Below the pieces are notes generated by a model. That model was not told where the DNA came from, searched no databases, and saw nothing but the letters and a program-made list of their open reading frames with translations. From contig CP009217.2 of NCBI GenBank assembly GCA_000746585.2, positions 1,554,662 through 1,618,661 of the forward strand: DNA of 64,000 bases. Reading direction: 5' to 3'. Origin of the DNA: Rickettsiales bacterium Ac37b (lineage in GTDB: Bacteria; Pseudomonadota; Alphaproteobacteria; Rickettsiales; Arcanibacteraceae). Positions within the stretch are counted from its first letter, which is position 1; every line of letters begins with the position of its first letter. Below are positions 45,537 through 55,246 of this stretch, in pieces. Position numbers and translations under genes: made by a program.

Positions 45537-46877
45537 TTACATATCTTCATCTTTTATATCAGATAATTCTAGTAATTCACTATAGCCAACCATTTTTTCA
45601 GTAGTAGTAATTTGGCTCAATAATAATTCTACAGCTTTATCTTCAACAATAGGGCCTTTTAATTGTTCTACTGCTTTAGGATTTTTACGATAATAGTCTA
45701 ATACAGCATGTTCTTGCCCTGGAAACATACGGGATTGGGCATATACTGCTTGCCTTAAATCTTCTTGCGTAATAGATAAGTTATGCTGTTTACCTATTTC
45801 TGTAAGTAAAATACCTAATTTAACTCTCCTTATAGCCATTTTCCTATAAAGAGTTTGGAGTTCTTCATCAGTTTTATCAGCTAATGAAGGATCTGTTTTT
45901 TTAATTTCAGAGATCCGCTGCCAGAGAGAATTAAATTCACGCTCTTCTAAGCAAGTAGGTATAGGAAAATCACACTTTTTTTCTAATTGATCAAATAATT
46001 TTTTACGAGTGTATGTATTCGATGCTTGTTTCCATTCTTGTTCCAACGCTTCTTTGACTTTGCCTTTTAGGGCATCTAAATTATCAAGCCCGAGCTTTAA
46101 AGCTAGTTCGTCATTTATTTCGTATGGAATACCCGCTAAAATTTCTTTTATAGTGGTGCTAAATTCTGCTTCTTTCCCTGCTAAATCTTTTGCCATATAA
46201 TCATTTGGGAAAGTAAGTATTATTTGTAATGGTTGATTAATAGATGCACCAATAAGTTGCTTTTCAAAATCAGGTAATAATCTTCCAGCACCTAACTCTA
46301 CTTTCATATCTTGTGCACTTCCTTGTGCAAAAGCTACTCCATTAATTTTACCTTCAAAATCTATTATTACTGTATCACCAGATTCAGCCACAGTTTTGTC
46401 AGACTTTACATAATTTAGTGTAGTAGTTGCAATCTTTTTAAGACGTTCTTCGATATCTTCTTCAGTAGGTTCACATACTAATTTTTCTATACTGATATTT
46501 GAATAATCGGGAATAGTAATGTCAGGCAAAACTTCAAAAGATAATTGATATTCAAAATTTTCACCTAATTTGAACTCTTTGATTTCAATTTTCGGTTGCT
46601 CTGCCAAGGAAGGTTTTTTCTCTTCCATAAACTGTTTTAAACTATCGTCTATTAATTTTTCAACTACTTCAGCTTGTAAAGATTCATTATATTTATTTTT
46701 AATTACAGAAACAGGTACTTTTCCAGGTCTAAATCCGTCAATTTTTGCAGATTTTGCAGCTTCATTAATACGGTCCTCAAGCTTTTGATTCAATATCTCT
46801 GATTGAATCACAATTTTATATGCTCTTTTTAAGCCTTCATTATTTAGTTCCGTTACTTGAAAATTATTTTTAGTCAC
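45537..46877 (-). CDS. tig: Trigger factor, ribosome-associated chaperone
   Basis: 446 residues, normal length. The N-terminal ribosome-binding domain includes 'KIDGFRPGKVPVSVIKNKY' (the GFRxGKxP signature, about 47). The FKBP-type prolyl isomerase domain is about 155-240 ('GDTVIIDFEGKINGVAF'). The C-terminal helical chaperone arms follow. It binds nascent chains at the ribosome exit. Often next to clpP/clpX in other bacteria, but here it stands alone between an IS-rich region and tRNA-Leu, transcribed leftward. Confidence 0.95.
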   Translation of the reverse strand: MTKNNFQVTELNNEGLKRAYKIVIQSEILNQKLEDRINEAAKSAKIDGFRPGKVPVSVIKNKYNESLQAEVVEKLIDDSLKQFMEEKKPSLAEQPKIEIKEFKLGENFEYQLSFEVLPDITIPDYSNISIEKLVCEPTEEDIEERLKKIATTTLNYVKSDKTVAESGDTVIIDFEGKINGVAFAQGSAQDMKVELGAGRLLPDFEKQLIGASINQPLQIILTFPNDYMAKDLAGKEAEFSTTIKEILAGIPYEINDELALKLGLDNLDALKGKVKEALEQEWKQASNTYTRKKLFDQLEKKCDFPIPTCLEEREFNSLWQRISEIKKTDPSLADKTDEELQTLYRKMAIRRVKLGILLTEIGKQHNLSITQEDLRQAVYAQSRMFPGQEHAVLDYYRKNPKAVEQLKGPIVEDKAVELLLSQITTTEKMVGYSELLELSDIKDEDM

Positions 46878-46913
46878 AAATATTACTCCTTAAGCAGTGA
46901 ACCTATTATTAAA

Positions 46914-46997
46914 TGGTGCGGGTGAAGGGACTTGAACCCCCACAACTCACGTTACAAGATTCTAAGTCTTGCGCGTCTACCATTTCGCCACACCCGC
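46914..46997 (-). tRNA. tRNA-Leu (anticodon TAG)
   Basis: On the minus strand: GCGGGTGTGGCGAAATGG, anticodon stem CAAGA/TCTTG with loop CTTAGAA (TAG), a long variable arm as expected for Leu, T-arm GGTTCAAGTCC, acceptor CACCCGC, discriminator A and encoded CCA (46914-46916). Confidence 0.95.
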
Positions 46998-47216
46998 GAT
47001 AGCTATTTAAATTGCTCTAAGGATAATATCTCTCCTATATTATGCAGAAATATTTCTACACTAGTTTTTCTTATCATAAAGCAAGTTAGTTTACTATATT
47101 TATTATAATTATTTCGGCTCATTATAGCTATTAAAGAGTTTTAAGCAATCCTAAATTTCAGTCATTATAAAAATAAATGATACTAGCTTTTAGTTATATT
47201 TATTATTATTAGATAA

Positions 47217-48446
47217 TTATATTTTGCTCGTAATATAATGAATAATTTCATTTTTTGTAGGGCGGTAATCATTTTCTTCCCAAAAATTTATAGCCTCTTT
47301 TAATAATTTACCAAGCTCATTACCAGGGGGAATGCCAATATTAATTAAGTCTTGACCAGTAATTGGAGGGGATATAGGATGCCAATTATTAATTATATTT
47401 AACGTGTCTTGTAATTTTTGTTCATTAATATAATTATTTTTTTGTAATATTTTAGCCCACTGTAATATAACTAGATCATATACATAATTTTTATCAGCTA
47501 AGCGGAGTATTTTATATAAATCTTTTGTAGTTTCTTCGCCTGTTATATAAATTTGTGGCTTAGTAAGATAGCATAAATGGCGTTTATCTTTAGATGAAAG
47601 TTTCCAGCGTATTACAAGTTCTTTTACTGTTTGATTACTTTCTTGACATAATAAAGCGGCCAATCTCCTGATTGGATTAATAGATATATTAAATTTATAT
47701 TCTATTCTAAGTAAGAATTTTAAATAATTAAAGTCTATATTAAAATAATTTATTAAATAAGATAAAATGTTTGTATTATGCATTAATAATAATACATTAT
47801 CAAAAGTAGGAGCTTGTAGTATTTTATACATTTCAGTTTGTATACGCTCTCCTGAAAGAATATTGATCCCTTTAGCTAGCTCTTTGCATGCCAATAAAAT
47901 ACTTGATGCTAATGGTTTTTTGCCATAATAGGCAAAAAAGCGAAATAACCTAAGTATACGTAGATAGTCTTCTACAATGCGATTGTGAGGATCACCAACA
48001 AATCTTATAATACCATGGGTTAAGTCGTCAATGCCATTAAAATAGTCATGTATTTGATTGCTAAGCGAATAACTCATAGCATTAATAGTGAAATCTCTAC
48101 GAGCAGCATCTTCTGACCATGAATCAGTAAATATAACTTTTGCATGTCTACCGTTGCAATATATATCACGTCTTAAGGTAGTAATTTCGAAAGCTTGTTT
48201 ATCAAATATAGCAGTGATTGTGCCAAAATCTATACCAGTTTTTAATGTGTGTATGTTATAACTATGCATTATAGCAAGTGTTTCGTTAGGCAATAAGGTT
48301 GTAGCAATATCTATATCTGAACATTCTTTATGTAGATATGCATCTCTCACGCATCCTCCAATAAATCGGGCCTGTTTACCTGAGGACTGTAAAATATGTA
48401 ATAAATTTATAGCGCTTTTATGGTTATTAAGAATTGCTAGAGACAT
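47217..48446 (-). CDS. cca: CCA tRNA nucleotidyltransferase / poly(A) polymerase family
   Basis: 409 residues. The class II nucleotidyltransferase signature is at the N-terminus: 'ARFIGGCVRDAYLHKECSDIDIAT' region with G-G and D-x-D, then 'FEITTLRRD' and 'RRDFTINAMSYSL', followed by the helical body. It adds or repairs the 3' CCA of tRNAs. The three tRNAs in this window already encode CCA, so repair would be its main role for them. The start overlaps the preceding PAS/GGDEF-like gene by 10 bases, implying coupling. Confidence 0.9.
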   Translation of the reverse strand: MSLAILNNHKSAINLLHILQSSGKQARFIGGCVRDAYLHKECSDIDIATTLLPNETLAIMHSYNIHTLKTGIDFGTITAIFDKQAFEITTLRRDIYCNGRHAKVIFTDSWSEDAARRDFTINAMSYSLSNQIHDYFNGIDDLTHGIIRFVGDPHNRIVEDYLRILRLFRFFAYYGKKPLASSILLACKELAKGINILSGERIQTEMYKILQAPTFDNVLLLMHNTNILSYLINYFNIDFNYLKFLLRIEYKFNISINPIRRLAALLCQESNQTVKELVIRWKLSSKDKRHLCYLTKPQIYITGEETTKDLYKILRLADKNYVYDLVILQWAKILQKNNYINEQKLQDTLNIINNWHPISPPITGQDLINIGIPPGNELGKLLKEAINFWEENDYRPTKNEIIHYITSKI

Positions 48447-49306
48447 GGAGAAGTAAGTTCACATTTATCTATAAGGTTGTATATGCTGGTATTAGGTGTA
48501 ATCGCAATATAACCTATATTTATTTCTGCTATTATATTGATATTGTTATCAATTACAATAGGTGAAGAATGTATTTTATGTTTTATACGAGTTGCAACTG
48601 TCACAGCATCTTGAGCACTGCAATTGAATAGTATAACTCCTAAAGTATTATCCTGAAGAGAACCTATAACATCTTCCATACGTGTACACTCATTGTATCT
48701 ATGTACAATTTCTGTTATAAATTGTTTGGTAATGGTTGTACCGTAATTTTTTACAATATTACTATAATTAGATATGCTGATCATCGCGATGCAGGAATCA
48801 ATAGGATTATTACTGATAAACTCTGATACTAAAGATAAACATTCTAAAAATGCTTGTTTGTTCATTATGCCTGTTGCTTCTTCTGTTCTTGCAGGATCTG
48901 CTCTGTTAGTTTGTAACTGTTGTTTTAATTGATCTATTTTCTCGTATAAGGATATATCTCTTATTAAAAGCTCTATAACAGGATTACTATTGTTTGATAA
49001 AGAGTAGAATGCCTTTATTGTAACATTTACAATATTGCCGTTGCGACCTATTATTTCTAATTTACGCATTTTATTTAATACATTGGCAAGATCACTACTA
49101 TTATCTTCAAAATCTAAATAACTACTAATTTTTTCGACGCTTGTTGGCGTCATAATTTCATACAAAGAATGGTTTTTTAATGAATTATTGTATTGACCTA
49201 GCAATTGTTCGGCAGCATGATTAACGTTTTGTATTTCTAAAATTTTCTTATCATTATTTTGACATACCGAAATAACAGCATCGCTTTTTCTTCCTGCCGT
49301 TATCAT
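48437..49306 (-). CDS. PAS plus degenerate GGDEF-like protein
   Basis: ATG 49306 with GGGAGG seven bases upstream is preferred over ATG 49333. About 289 residues. Residues about 10-125 form a PAS fold ('IQNVNHAAEQLLGQYNNSL', 'EIIGRNGNIVNVTI'), then a coiled-coil linker and a diguanylate-cyclase-like domain ('GIMNKQAFLECLSLV', 'DSCIAMISISNYSNIVKNYG'). The signature GGDEF is replaced ('IGSLQDNTLG'), so catalysis is unlikely and it may be a sensor or binding protein. No membrane helix. Coupled to cca. Confidence 0.65.
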   Translation of the reverse strand: MITAGRKSDAVISVCQNNDKKILEIQNVNHAAEQLLGQYNNSLKNHSLYEIMTPTSVEKISSYLDFEDNSSDLANVLNKMRKLEIIGRNGNIVNVTIKAFYSLSNNSNPVIELLIRDISLYEKIDQLKQQLQTNRADPARTEEATGIMNKQAFLECLSLVSEFISNNPIDSCIAMISISNYSNIVKNYGTTITKQFITEIVHRYNECTRMEDVIGSLQDNTLGVILFNCSAQDAVTVATRIKHKIHSSPIVIDNNINIIAEINIGYIAITPNTSIYNLIDKCELTSPCL

Positions 49307-49435
49307 ATTTGTCCTCCCGTTAAACAAATTCACGTATAAAATATAGCAAATCTTATATAAAATATATAGTAATTAATAAGAAAATTAATAATTTTTATAG
49401 AAAGCTAAAAAACATGTGTGATAATGTTGATATTA

Positions 49436-50673
49436 TTAAAAACTTTGTACAGATAATTTATCTGTAATAATACAAACATTGCTTAGATGATTCGTTAATT
49501 TACATAATTTACTTGCTGTATTAAATGAGTGAATAGGGCCAGCTCTAACAGAGATTAAATTATTATCATCATATAGAGGTCTAATTATTTGGATACGAAT
49601 TGGATATGTAATATTTTGTCTTAAAATATTATTTATAATATTAATTTTTCTCATATTTAAAAGTTTAATTTCAATCCAAAGACTATTATTGTTTTTGTCA
49701 AATATATTGACATTTTTATTAAAAGATTGATTTTGTGCAGAAACATTCATAGCCTGTTTTATGTTAGATTTTTTCACCATGTTTTGCTGTGTTAAAGGTA
49801 ACGATTCAGCTATGTTAGTTATTTTATCATGATTTTCTGTATTACTATCAGCTAAGGCTAAGTGATTTTGCTGTGTTAAAGGTAACGATTCAGCTATATT
49901 ACTTATTTTATCATGATTTTCTGTATTGCTATCAGCTAAGGCTAAGTGATTTTGCTGAGTAGAAGCTACTTTTTCAGTTGTAATAAAAGAAGTTTTTGAC
50001 AATTCTTTAATTGTAGAAGTTGTTTTTTTATCTTTATAAACATTAGAAGTAACTAAAATATTACTACCTGAAGGTAATTCTATTAAATCTTCTTTTGCTA
50101 ATACATAGGTAGATGGCTGCTCATTATTAGGTACAAATATTTTTTTAATTGACATAGAAGTTGTTAAGTTTAGTAAATTATTACGTTCTGTAGTATTTAT
50201 GTTATCTAAAACTTTATGTTTAAGAAGAATTTGAATAGCATCTTTATTATTATTTTCGAACATTAATTCAACAGCATTTTTGTTATATTTATTTTTTTTG
50301 AAAGGATCAGCTCCATGTTGTATTAAGATATCTATAATTTGAGGATATTTGTATGCCACATGTAATGGAGTATTGCCCTGAGAATTAGAGGAGTTGATAT
50401 CTACATCTTTTTCGACAATGTATTTTACAATTTCTAGGTTATTATTATAGTATTATTATAGGAGGCCATTAACAATGGAGTAATATTATTTTCACGAGTA
50501 TTAACATTGTATCCCTTATTTATTAAAGAAACTATATCTGTGAGTAGATTTTTTTGCGTAGCTATTAATAAAGGATTATAAAATTTGTTTGTAAAAGAAT
50601 TATCATCCTTTGCGTATACAAGAGGAGAAAACAATAAAAAAATGGCTAAAAATCCATGTAATATATTTATCAC
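49436..50673 (-). pseudogene. Secreted ankyrin protein with SPOR-like end, frameshifted
   Basis: The first frame (50673-50434) has a signal peptide ('MINILHGFLAIFLLFSPLVYA') and a first ankyrin unit. The ankyrin array continues in another frame ('NLEIVKYIVEKDVDINS', 'GNTPLHVAYKYPQIIDILI') to 49436. The junction is an 11-base near-tandem repeat, TATAATAATAC then TATAATAATAA; removing one unit restores the frame. A 28-residue unit is repeated in the middle ('NHLALADSNTENHDKI'). The end ('SVRAGPIHSFNTASKLCKL') resembles a peptidoglycan-binding SPOR domain. It is either a recent pseudogene or phase-variable. Confidence 0.7.
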
Positions 50674-50688
50674 TAACCTAATACTTAT

Positions 50689-50763
50689 TGGAGGCCGGGG
50701 CCGGAATCGAACCGGCGCATTGAGGATTTGCAGTCCACGGCATTACCACTTTGCTACCCAGCC
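50689..50763 (-). tRNA. tRNA-Cys (anticodon GCA)
   Basis: On the minus strand: GGCTGGGTAGCAAAGTGG, anticodon arm GGACTGCAAATCC (GCA), T-arm CCGGTTCGATTCCGG, acceptor CCCGGCC, discriminator T and encoded CCA (50689-50691). The stretch 50764-51030 beyond it contains no gene. Confidence 0.95.
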
Positions 50764-51030
50764 AGGTTTATATAAGTTCATTATTGTAACGAGTATATAA
50801 ACAAAATTGATTATAATTCAATAGTTAAATTTACGAATTGCAATTTTTATAATAATAAGTATAAAAATACTTTGATTTTTAGATCAGTTGTGGCATTTAG
50901 ATTGCTTATATAAATATTTTGCTTATGTAATATAAGTTTTTATATAGGTATATTCTTGACTACTTAAACGAAAAAGACTTTAATTTTATAAAATTTTTTT
51001 TAGTATAATTATAAGAACAATAGGGCATTG

Positions 51031-52443
51031 ATGAGTAGAGCTGATAAAACAATTATAAATTTATTTTTTTCTGTAATTACGGTAATATTATTATCAAACT
51101 CATCTTACGCTAAATCTTCTGATCCAGCTCAGCCTATAGATTTATTCCAAGCCTTGACTCATACTTATAACAATAATCCTAATCTGCAGGAAGCACTTGA
51201 GCAACTCAAAGCTGCAGGTACAAATGTATACAAAGCAAGTGCTGAATTTTTACCCAGTATAGCTGCGGGAATTGACAGAGGTAGGGACTATCAAAATATA
51301 AAAGTAAAAAATATACCCAGTAATCAACTGAATGGACCTATCTCTGCGGATAGTATCCAAGTTAAGCAGCCTATATTTAGTTCAGGTAGTAGCGTTTTTG
51401 GAGTTAAAGCAAGCAAAAAAGCTTTTTTTGCAAATGTAGCTTCATTTTATAATACTGAACAACAAGTATTGTTATCTGCTATTCAAGCATATATAGGAGT
51501 TTTGTATGCAAAAGAGTCTTTAGATATTAATATTTACAATGTTCAAATGCTTGCTAAGGCTTTACAATATGCAGAAGAAAGATTTGAAGTAGGGGATGCC
51601 ACAAGGTCTGATGTAGCTGAATCAAAATCTCAATTATCTTCAGCTTTAGCGTCCAAAGCTCAAGCTGAAGGTGATTATGAAATAGCAAAAGCTAAATATA
51701 AACAAGTAATAGGTATAGAACCTGCAAATTTAGCTATGATTCAAGAGATTAATAACTTACCTTTGAATCTTAGAGATTTGGTTGAAATAGCTTCTAATAA
51801 CCATCCAGTAGTTATTAGCGCTAGGTTAAATATGGATTCTAAAAAAGATTTATTAGTACGTAGTAAATTAGGAATTTTGCCATCCGCCTCTATTAATGCT
51901 TCTGTTGCAAGGCAAGATAATAATACACTTAACAATGCCGCACAAAGGGTTATTCAAAAAGTAATCGATAAAAAGGTAATGTTAAATGTTCAAATACCTA
52001 TATATCAGTCAGGTCTTGAATATATGGCAGTACGTAATAGTAAAATAGAAGTTCAAGGTTCTAAATATACACTTCAGAAGTCTAGAGAGCAGGTAATTGA
52101 GGGAGTTATTGAGGCTTGGAATAAATTATCATCATATAAAGAAGCATTTAAGTCTTCTAGCGATGCCGTTGATGCTGCGTCTATAGCTTTAGATAGCATG
52201 AAACAAGAAGAAGAAGTGGGTACACGTACGCTTTTAGATGTATTAGAGGCAGAGCAAAAATTATTTCAAGCAAAACTTAGGTTAAGTAATGTAAAATATA
52301 GTAAAGTTTTAAGTACTTATACCTTAAAAGCATCGGTAGGAGATTTAACAGCACAAAAATTAAAATTGCCAGTTAAAGTATTTGATACTAATGCATATTA
52401 TAATAAAGCAAAAAAACAACTAATAGGTTTTTCTGAGGAGTAA
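51031..52443 (+). CDS. tolC: TolC-family outer membrane efflux/secretion protein
   Basis: ATG 51031 is used (a TTG lies one codon earlier). About 470 residues with a signal peptide ('IINLFFSVITVILLSNSSYA'). Two outer membrane efflux (OEP) repeats: the first with 'LFQALTHTYNNNPNLQEAL', the second from about 245 with 'DLVEIASNNHPVVISARL', plus long helices of the periplasmic tunnel ('EEEVGTRTLLDVLEAEQKL'). It forms the outer membrane channel for type I secretion and multidrug efflux; in Rickettsiales it exports repeat-rich proteins. No partner pump genes are nearby. Confidence 0.93.
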   Translation: MSRADKTIINLFFSVITVILLSNSSYAKSSDPAQPIDLFQALTHTYNNNPNLQEALEQLKAAGTNVYKASAEFLPSIAAGIDRGRDYQNIKVKNIPSNQLNGPISADSIQVKQPIFSSGSSVFGVKASKKAFFANVASFYNTEQQVLLSAIQAYIGVLYAKESLDINIYNVQMLAKALQYAEERFEVGDATRSDVAESKSQLSSALASKAQAEGDYEIAKAKYKQVIGIEPANLAMIQEINNLPLNLRDLVEIASNNHPVVISARLNMDSKKDLLVRSKLGILPSASINASVARQDNNTLNNAAQRVIQKVIDKKVMLNVQIPIYQSGLEYMAVRNSKIEVQGSKYTLQKSREQVIEGVIEAWNKLSSYKEAFKSSSDAVDAASIALDSMKQEEEVGTRTLLDVLEAEQKLFQAKLRLSNVKYSKVLSTYTLKASVGDLTAQKLKLPVKVFDTNAYYNKAKKQLIGFSEE

Positions 52444-52561
52444 AAATTAAATAAAATTTAACACATTGTGATATAAAATGTGTTTATAGTATTAATATAA
52501 TATGCTATTTATTAAAACTGTTGGTATAATTACTAAAATAATAACTTAACTTTGGTTTGAA

Positions 52562-53185
52562 ATGAAAAATATTGGAGAGCAAGCGGTATCAGTAGAACAA
52601 ATTCTGCAAACTATTAAAGGAGTCATCACTGGAGATAATAGCAAGGAAGATGTATTAGAACTAACTGAAATAGTACAGGATGGTGAAATAGATAACCAAA
52701 AAAATAGTATTCAATTAGAAGAAGGTGTAGATATTAAAGATAAAAAAGGAATTTATAATCAATCTACTTCTGGAAATAGCGAAGATGAGTTAATAGAAGA
52801 AAATTCAAATCAATTAGAGGTCAAAAAAGGAAAGCAAGATTTAAAATTATCTCAGAATAATATAGGCAATGATGAAACACAGATAATGACTAATAAAAAT
52901 CAAGATAGCAAATCATTAGAATCTTTAAATAAATCTCCTAAGAATGTGATGCTTTCTGAGGAAACAGTTGCGGAAACGTCTGAAACCTTAAAGAATCTGG
53001 TGCGTACAGTAAGTAAACCTTTATCAGATGGATTGTCTTTTAGAAACGGTACCTCATTAGAAGATTTAATTATTGAAATTTTAAAACCATATTTAAAAGA
53101 ATGGTTAGATAGTAATTTACCTAGTATAGTAAAACATATTGTAGAAAAAGAAGTACAGAAGTTAATTCCTAAAGATGAAGATTGA
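52562..53185 (+). CDS. PopZ-like DUF2497 polar organising protein
   Basis: 207 residues. A short conserved N-terminal helix ('SVEQILQTIKGVITGD', then 'DVLELTEIVQDG'), an acidic disordered middle, and a conserved C-terminal helical module ('LEDLIIEILKPYLKEWLDSN' region, 'IVKHIVEKEVQKLIP'). This arrangement is that of alphaproteobacterial PopZ/DUF2497 proteins, which form polar condensates anchoring chromosome and signalling proteins. It lies 118 bases downstream of tolC and is followed two bases later by an ankyrin gene. Confidence 0.8.
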   Translation: MKNIGEQAVSVEQILQTIKGVITGDNSKEDVLELTEIVQDGEIDNQKNSIQLEEGVDIKDKKGIYNQSTSGNSEDELIEENSNQLEVKKGKQDLKLSQNNIGNDETQIMTNKNQDSKSLESLNKSPKNVMLSEETVAETSETLKNLVRTVSKPLSDGLSFRNGTSLEDLIIEILKPYLKEWLDSNLPSIVKHIVEKEVQKLIPKDED

Positions 53186-53187
53186 TT

Positions 53188-54387
53188 ATGAAAATACTGC
53201 GATTGCTTAGGAATGTTATTATATTGGCTATATTTTTATATAGTGATATTGGATTAATGGCTCAGCAGCTATCCAATACTCCAGCCATTACCAACCAAGA
53301 AAATACACTATCGTCTAATGAACAAAATATTAATAATATAAGTGCTTCTCCTTCATCACCAAGTTTGAATGGTTCTAATAGTAAAGTATTAAAATCATCG
53401 TCACAAGATTCGCCTATTAAATATAATACAACGGACTTTACGCCATGGAATAATAATATAAATATTGGTAGTTTAGTTAATGATCATAATACAAATACAG
53501 AAAAATCTGCCGCGGATTCGTCAAAAAAAGTAGAACAAAAAACACCTGATGAAAAGGTAGTAGATCAAAAAACATCAGATAAGAAGACAAATACATCTGA
53601 TAATACGCAAAGTAATCAAACAAAAGTTCAAAATAGCTTACCAGAGATAAAAGAAACGGCGCCAAAAGTTTTTAAACAAACTAATCCTTCTGTTAAGAAG
53701 ATAGTATCTGAGGACAAAACGAAAATTCGAAAAGATTCAGAGGAATTTTTAAAACAAGAAATATCATCTGTATTAGCGGATGATACTAATATACCATATG
53801 ATATTGCGCCTATATATTATGATGATCAAAGTTTAACTGATGAACAACGTAAACAATTAAAGAATAAGGTCAAGCATATAGTAACTAATAGCGAGAACGC
53901 AAATTTTATTAATAAATTATTAAAGATAAATTATAAAGTGGCCAAATCTTATGATGCAAGCTTGATATCTGCTAATAATAAAGATAATAGGCATCTTTCA
54001 GAGCCTATTCAAAGTGATTCATACAAGGATATGGCTTTTGAATCTATTGTAAGAGGTGATTTAAATGGTATACGTGCTTTAATAAATAATAATTATATAT
54101 CTATTAATACTAAAAATAAACATGGAGAAACTCTATTGATATATTCTACTTTAATGGAACAAGTAGATGTAGTAAGGTTATTATTAGCTAAAGGTGCTAA
54201 TGTTAACGATATAGACGCAGAAGGTTCTACAGCATTACATATAGCTGTAGTAAAAGGGTATTATGATATTGCAAATGCCTTGATTGTAATGGGAGCTAAT
54301 CCATCTATACGTAATTATATTGGTAATACCCCTCTTGATTATGCTATTAAAAAAGGTGATACCTCTTTAATTCAGCTTTTATCCTAA
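53188..54387 (+). CDS. Secreted ankyrin-repeat protein
   Basis: ATG 53188, two bases after the popZ-like stop, is preferred over TTG 53182. About 399 residues: a signal peptide or anchor (about 5-25, 'NVIILAIFLYSDIGLMA'), a long Ser/Asn/Lys-rich disordered region, and ankyrin units in the last 120 residues ('NTKNKHGETLLIYSTLMEQVDV', 'DAEGSTALHIAVVKGYYDIA', 'NYIGNTPLDYAIKKGD'). Probably periplasmic or surface. Operon with popZ-like and trmD genes by spacing. Confidence 0.75.
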   Translation: MKILRLLRNVIILAIFLYSDIGLMAQQLSNTPAITNQENTLSSNEQNINNISASPSSPSLNGSNSKVLKSSSQDSPIKYNTTDFTPWNNNINIGSLVNDHNTNTEKSAADSSKKVEQKTPDEKVVDQKTSDKKTNTSDNTQSNQTKVQNSLPEIKETAPKVFKQTNPSVKKIVSEDKTKIRKDSEEFLKQEISSVLADDTNIPYDIAPIYYDDQSLTDEQRKQLKNKVKHIVTNSENANFINKLLKINYKVAKSYDASLISANNKDNRHLSEPIQSDSYKDMAFESIVRGDLNGIRALINNNYISINTKNKHGETLLIYSTLMEQVDVVRLLLAKGANVNDIDAEGSTALHIAVVKGYYDIANALIVMGANPSIRNYIGNTPLDYAIKKGDTSLIQLLS

Positions 54388-54405
54388 TAGCTTAGTACAG
54401 AATAT

Positions 54406-55122
54406 ATGATGGCAAAAAACTCTTGGGAAGTTACAATTTTAACTCTTTTCCCAGAAATGTTTCCTGGGCCACTTGGCTACTCGGTGGTAGGAAGCGCTTT
54501 ACGAAAAGGTATATGGAATTTAGATTTACGTAATATTAGAGATTTTGCAGAAAATCCACACAGAACAGTAGATGATAGACCTTTTGGTGGTGGAAGTGGT
54601 ATGGTTATGCGACCAGACATCCTAGGTAAGGCTATCGAAAGTGCATCGTTTGCACAAAAAATGTTTTATATGTCTCCTAGGGGGCAATTATTGACTCAGC
54701 AGAAAATAAGAGAATTATTAGATTATAGGCATATATTAATTATATGTGGCAGATTTGAAGGTATTGATGAACGCGTTATTGAAGAATATAATATTGAAGA
54801 AATTAGTATAGGTGATTTTATATTGTCAGGAGGCGAATTAGCTGCTATGAATATGATTGATTCAGCGGTTAGATTATTGCCAGGGGTATTAGGTAAAGAT
54901 TTAGCGCTTAGTCAAGAAAGTTTTGGTCAAAATGAATATGAATATTTATTGGAGTATCCACATTATACTAGGCCAAATATATGGAAAAATAGAACTGTAC
55001 CAGAACTATTATTATCAGGTAATCACCAAGTAATTGAACAATGGCGTTTTAAAAAAGCTCAAGAAATTACAGCTAATAGAAGGCCGGATTTATGGAAAAA
55101 ATACAATATTAATTTGGATTAA
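54406..55122 (+). CDS. trmD: tRNA (guanine-N1)-methyltransferase TrmD
   Basis: 238 residues, normal length. It methylates G37 next to the anticodon. The SPOUT knot is visible: 'ICGRFEGIDERVIEEY', then 'ISIGDFILSGGELAAM', and the N-terminal 'RTVDDRPFGGGSGMVMRPD'. The C-terminal helical domain ('HYTRPNIWKNRTVPELLLS') grips tRNA. It starts 19 bases after the ankyrin gene; in most bacteria trmD sits with rpsP-rimM-rplS, so this position is a rearranged context. Confidence 0.95.
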   Translation: MMAKNSWEVTILTLFPEMFPGPLGYSVVGSALRKGIWNLDLRNIRDFAENPHRTVDDRPFGGGSGMVMRPDILGKAIESASFAQKMFYMSPRGQLLTQQKIRELLDYRHILIICGRFEGIDERVIEEYNIEEISIGDFILSGGELAAMNMIDSAVRLLPGVLGKDLALSQESFGQNEYEYLLEYPHYTRPNIWKNRTVPELLLSGNHQVIEQWRFKKAQEITANRRPDLWKKYNINLD

Positions 55123-55156
55123 TATTAAAAAATACCACTAATAATTTAGTTCGGTA

Positions 55157-55187
55157 CTTGTATACAAAAAATAGATACCTATATAAG
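55157..55187 (+). promoter_or_regulatory. Sigma-32 (heat shock) promoter of dnaKJ
   Basis: CTTG (55157-55160), 17-base spacer, CCTATATAAG (55178-55187). This matches the alphaproteobacterial RpoH consensus CTTG-N17/18-CYTATNTNNG at every defined position and lies 60 bases before dnaK. Confidence 0.75.
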
Positions 55188-55246
55188 TATCATCTGGTTT
55201 GTAATAGAATAATTTAATAAAGTAATTTTTGTAATAGAGAGGAAAA

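Noticed and set aside
49790-49960. Direct repeats that could suggest a CRISPR array
   Set aside because: Only two units of about 84 bases with no spacers; they encode a repeated 28-residue protein segment. No cas-like gene is present.
52455-52495. Terminator after tolC
   Set aside because: A seven-base stem (ACACATT/AATGTGT) without a proper U tract; too weak in this AT-rich background.
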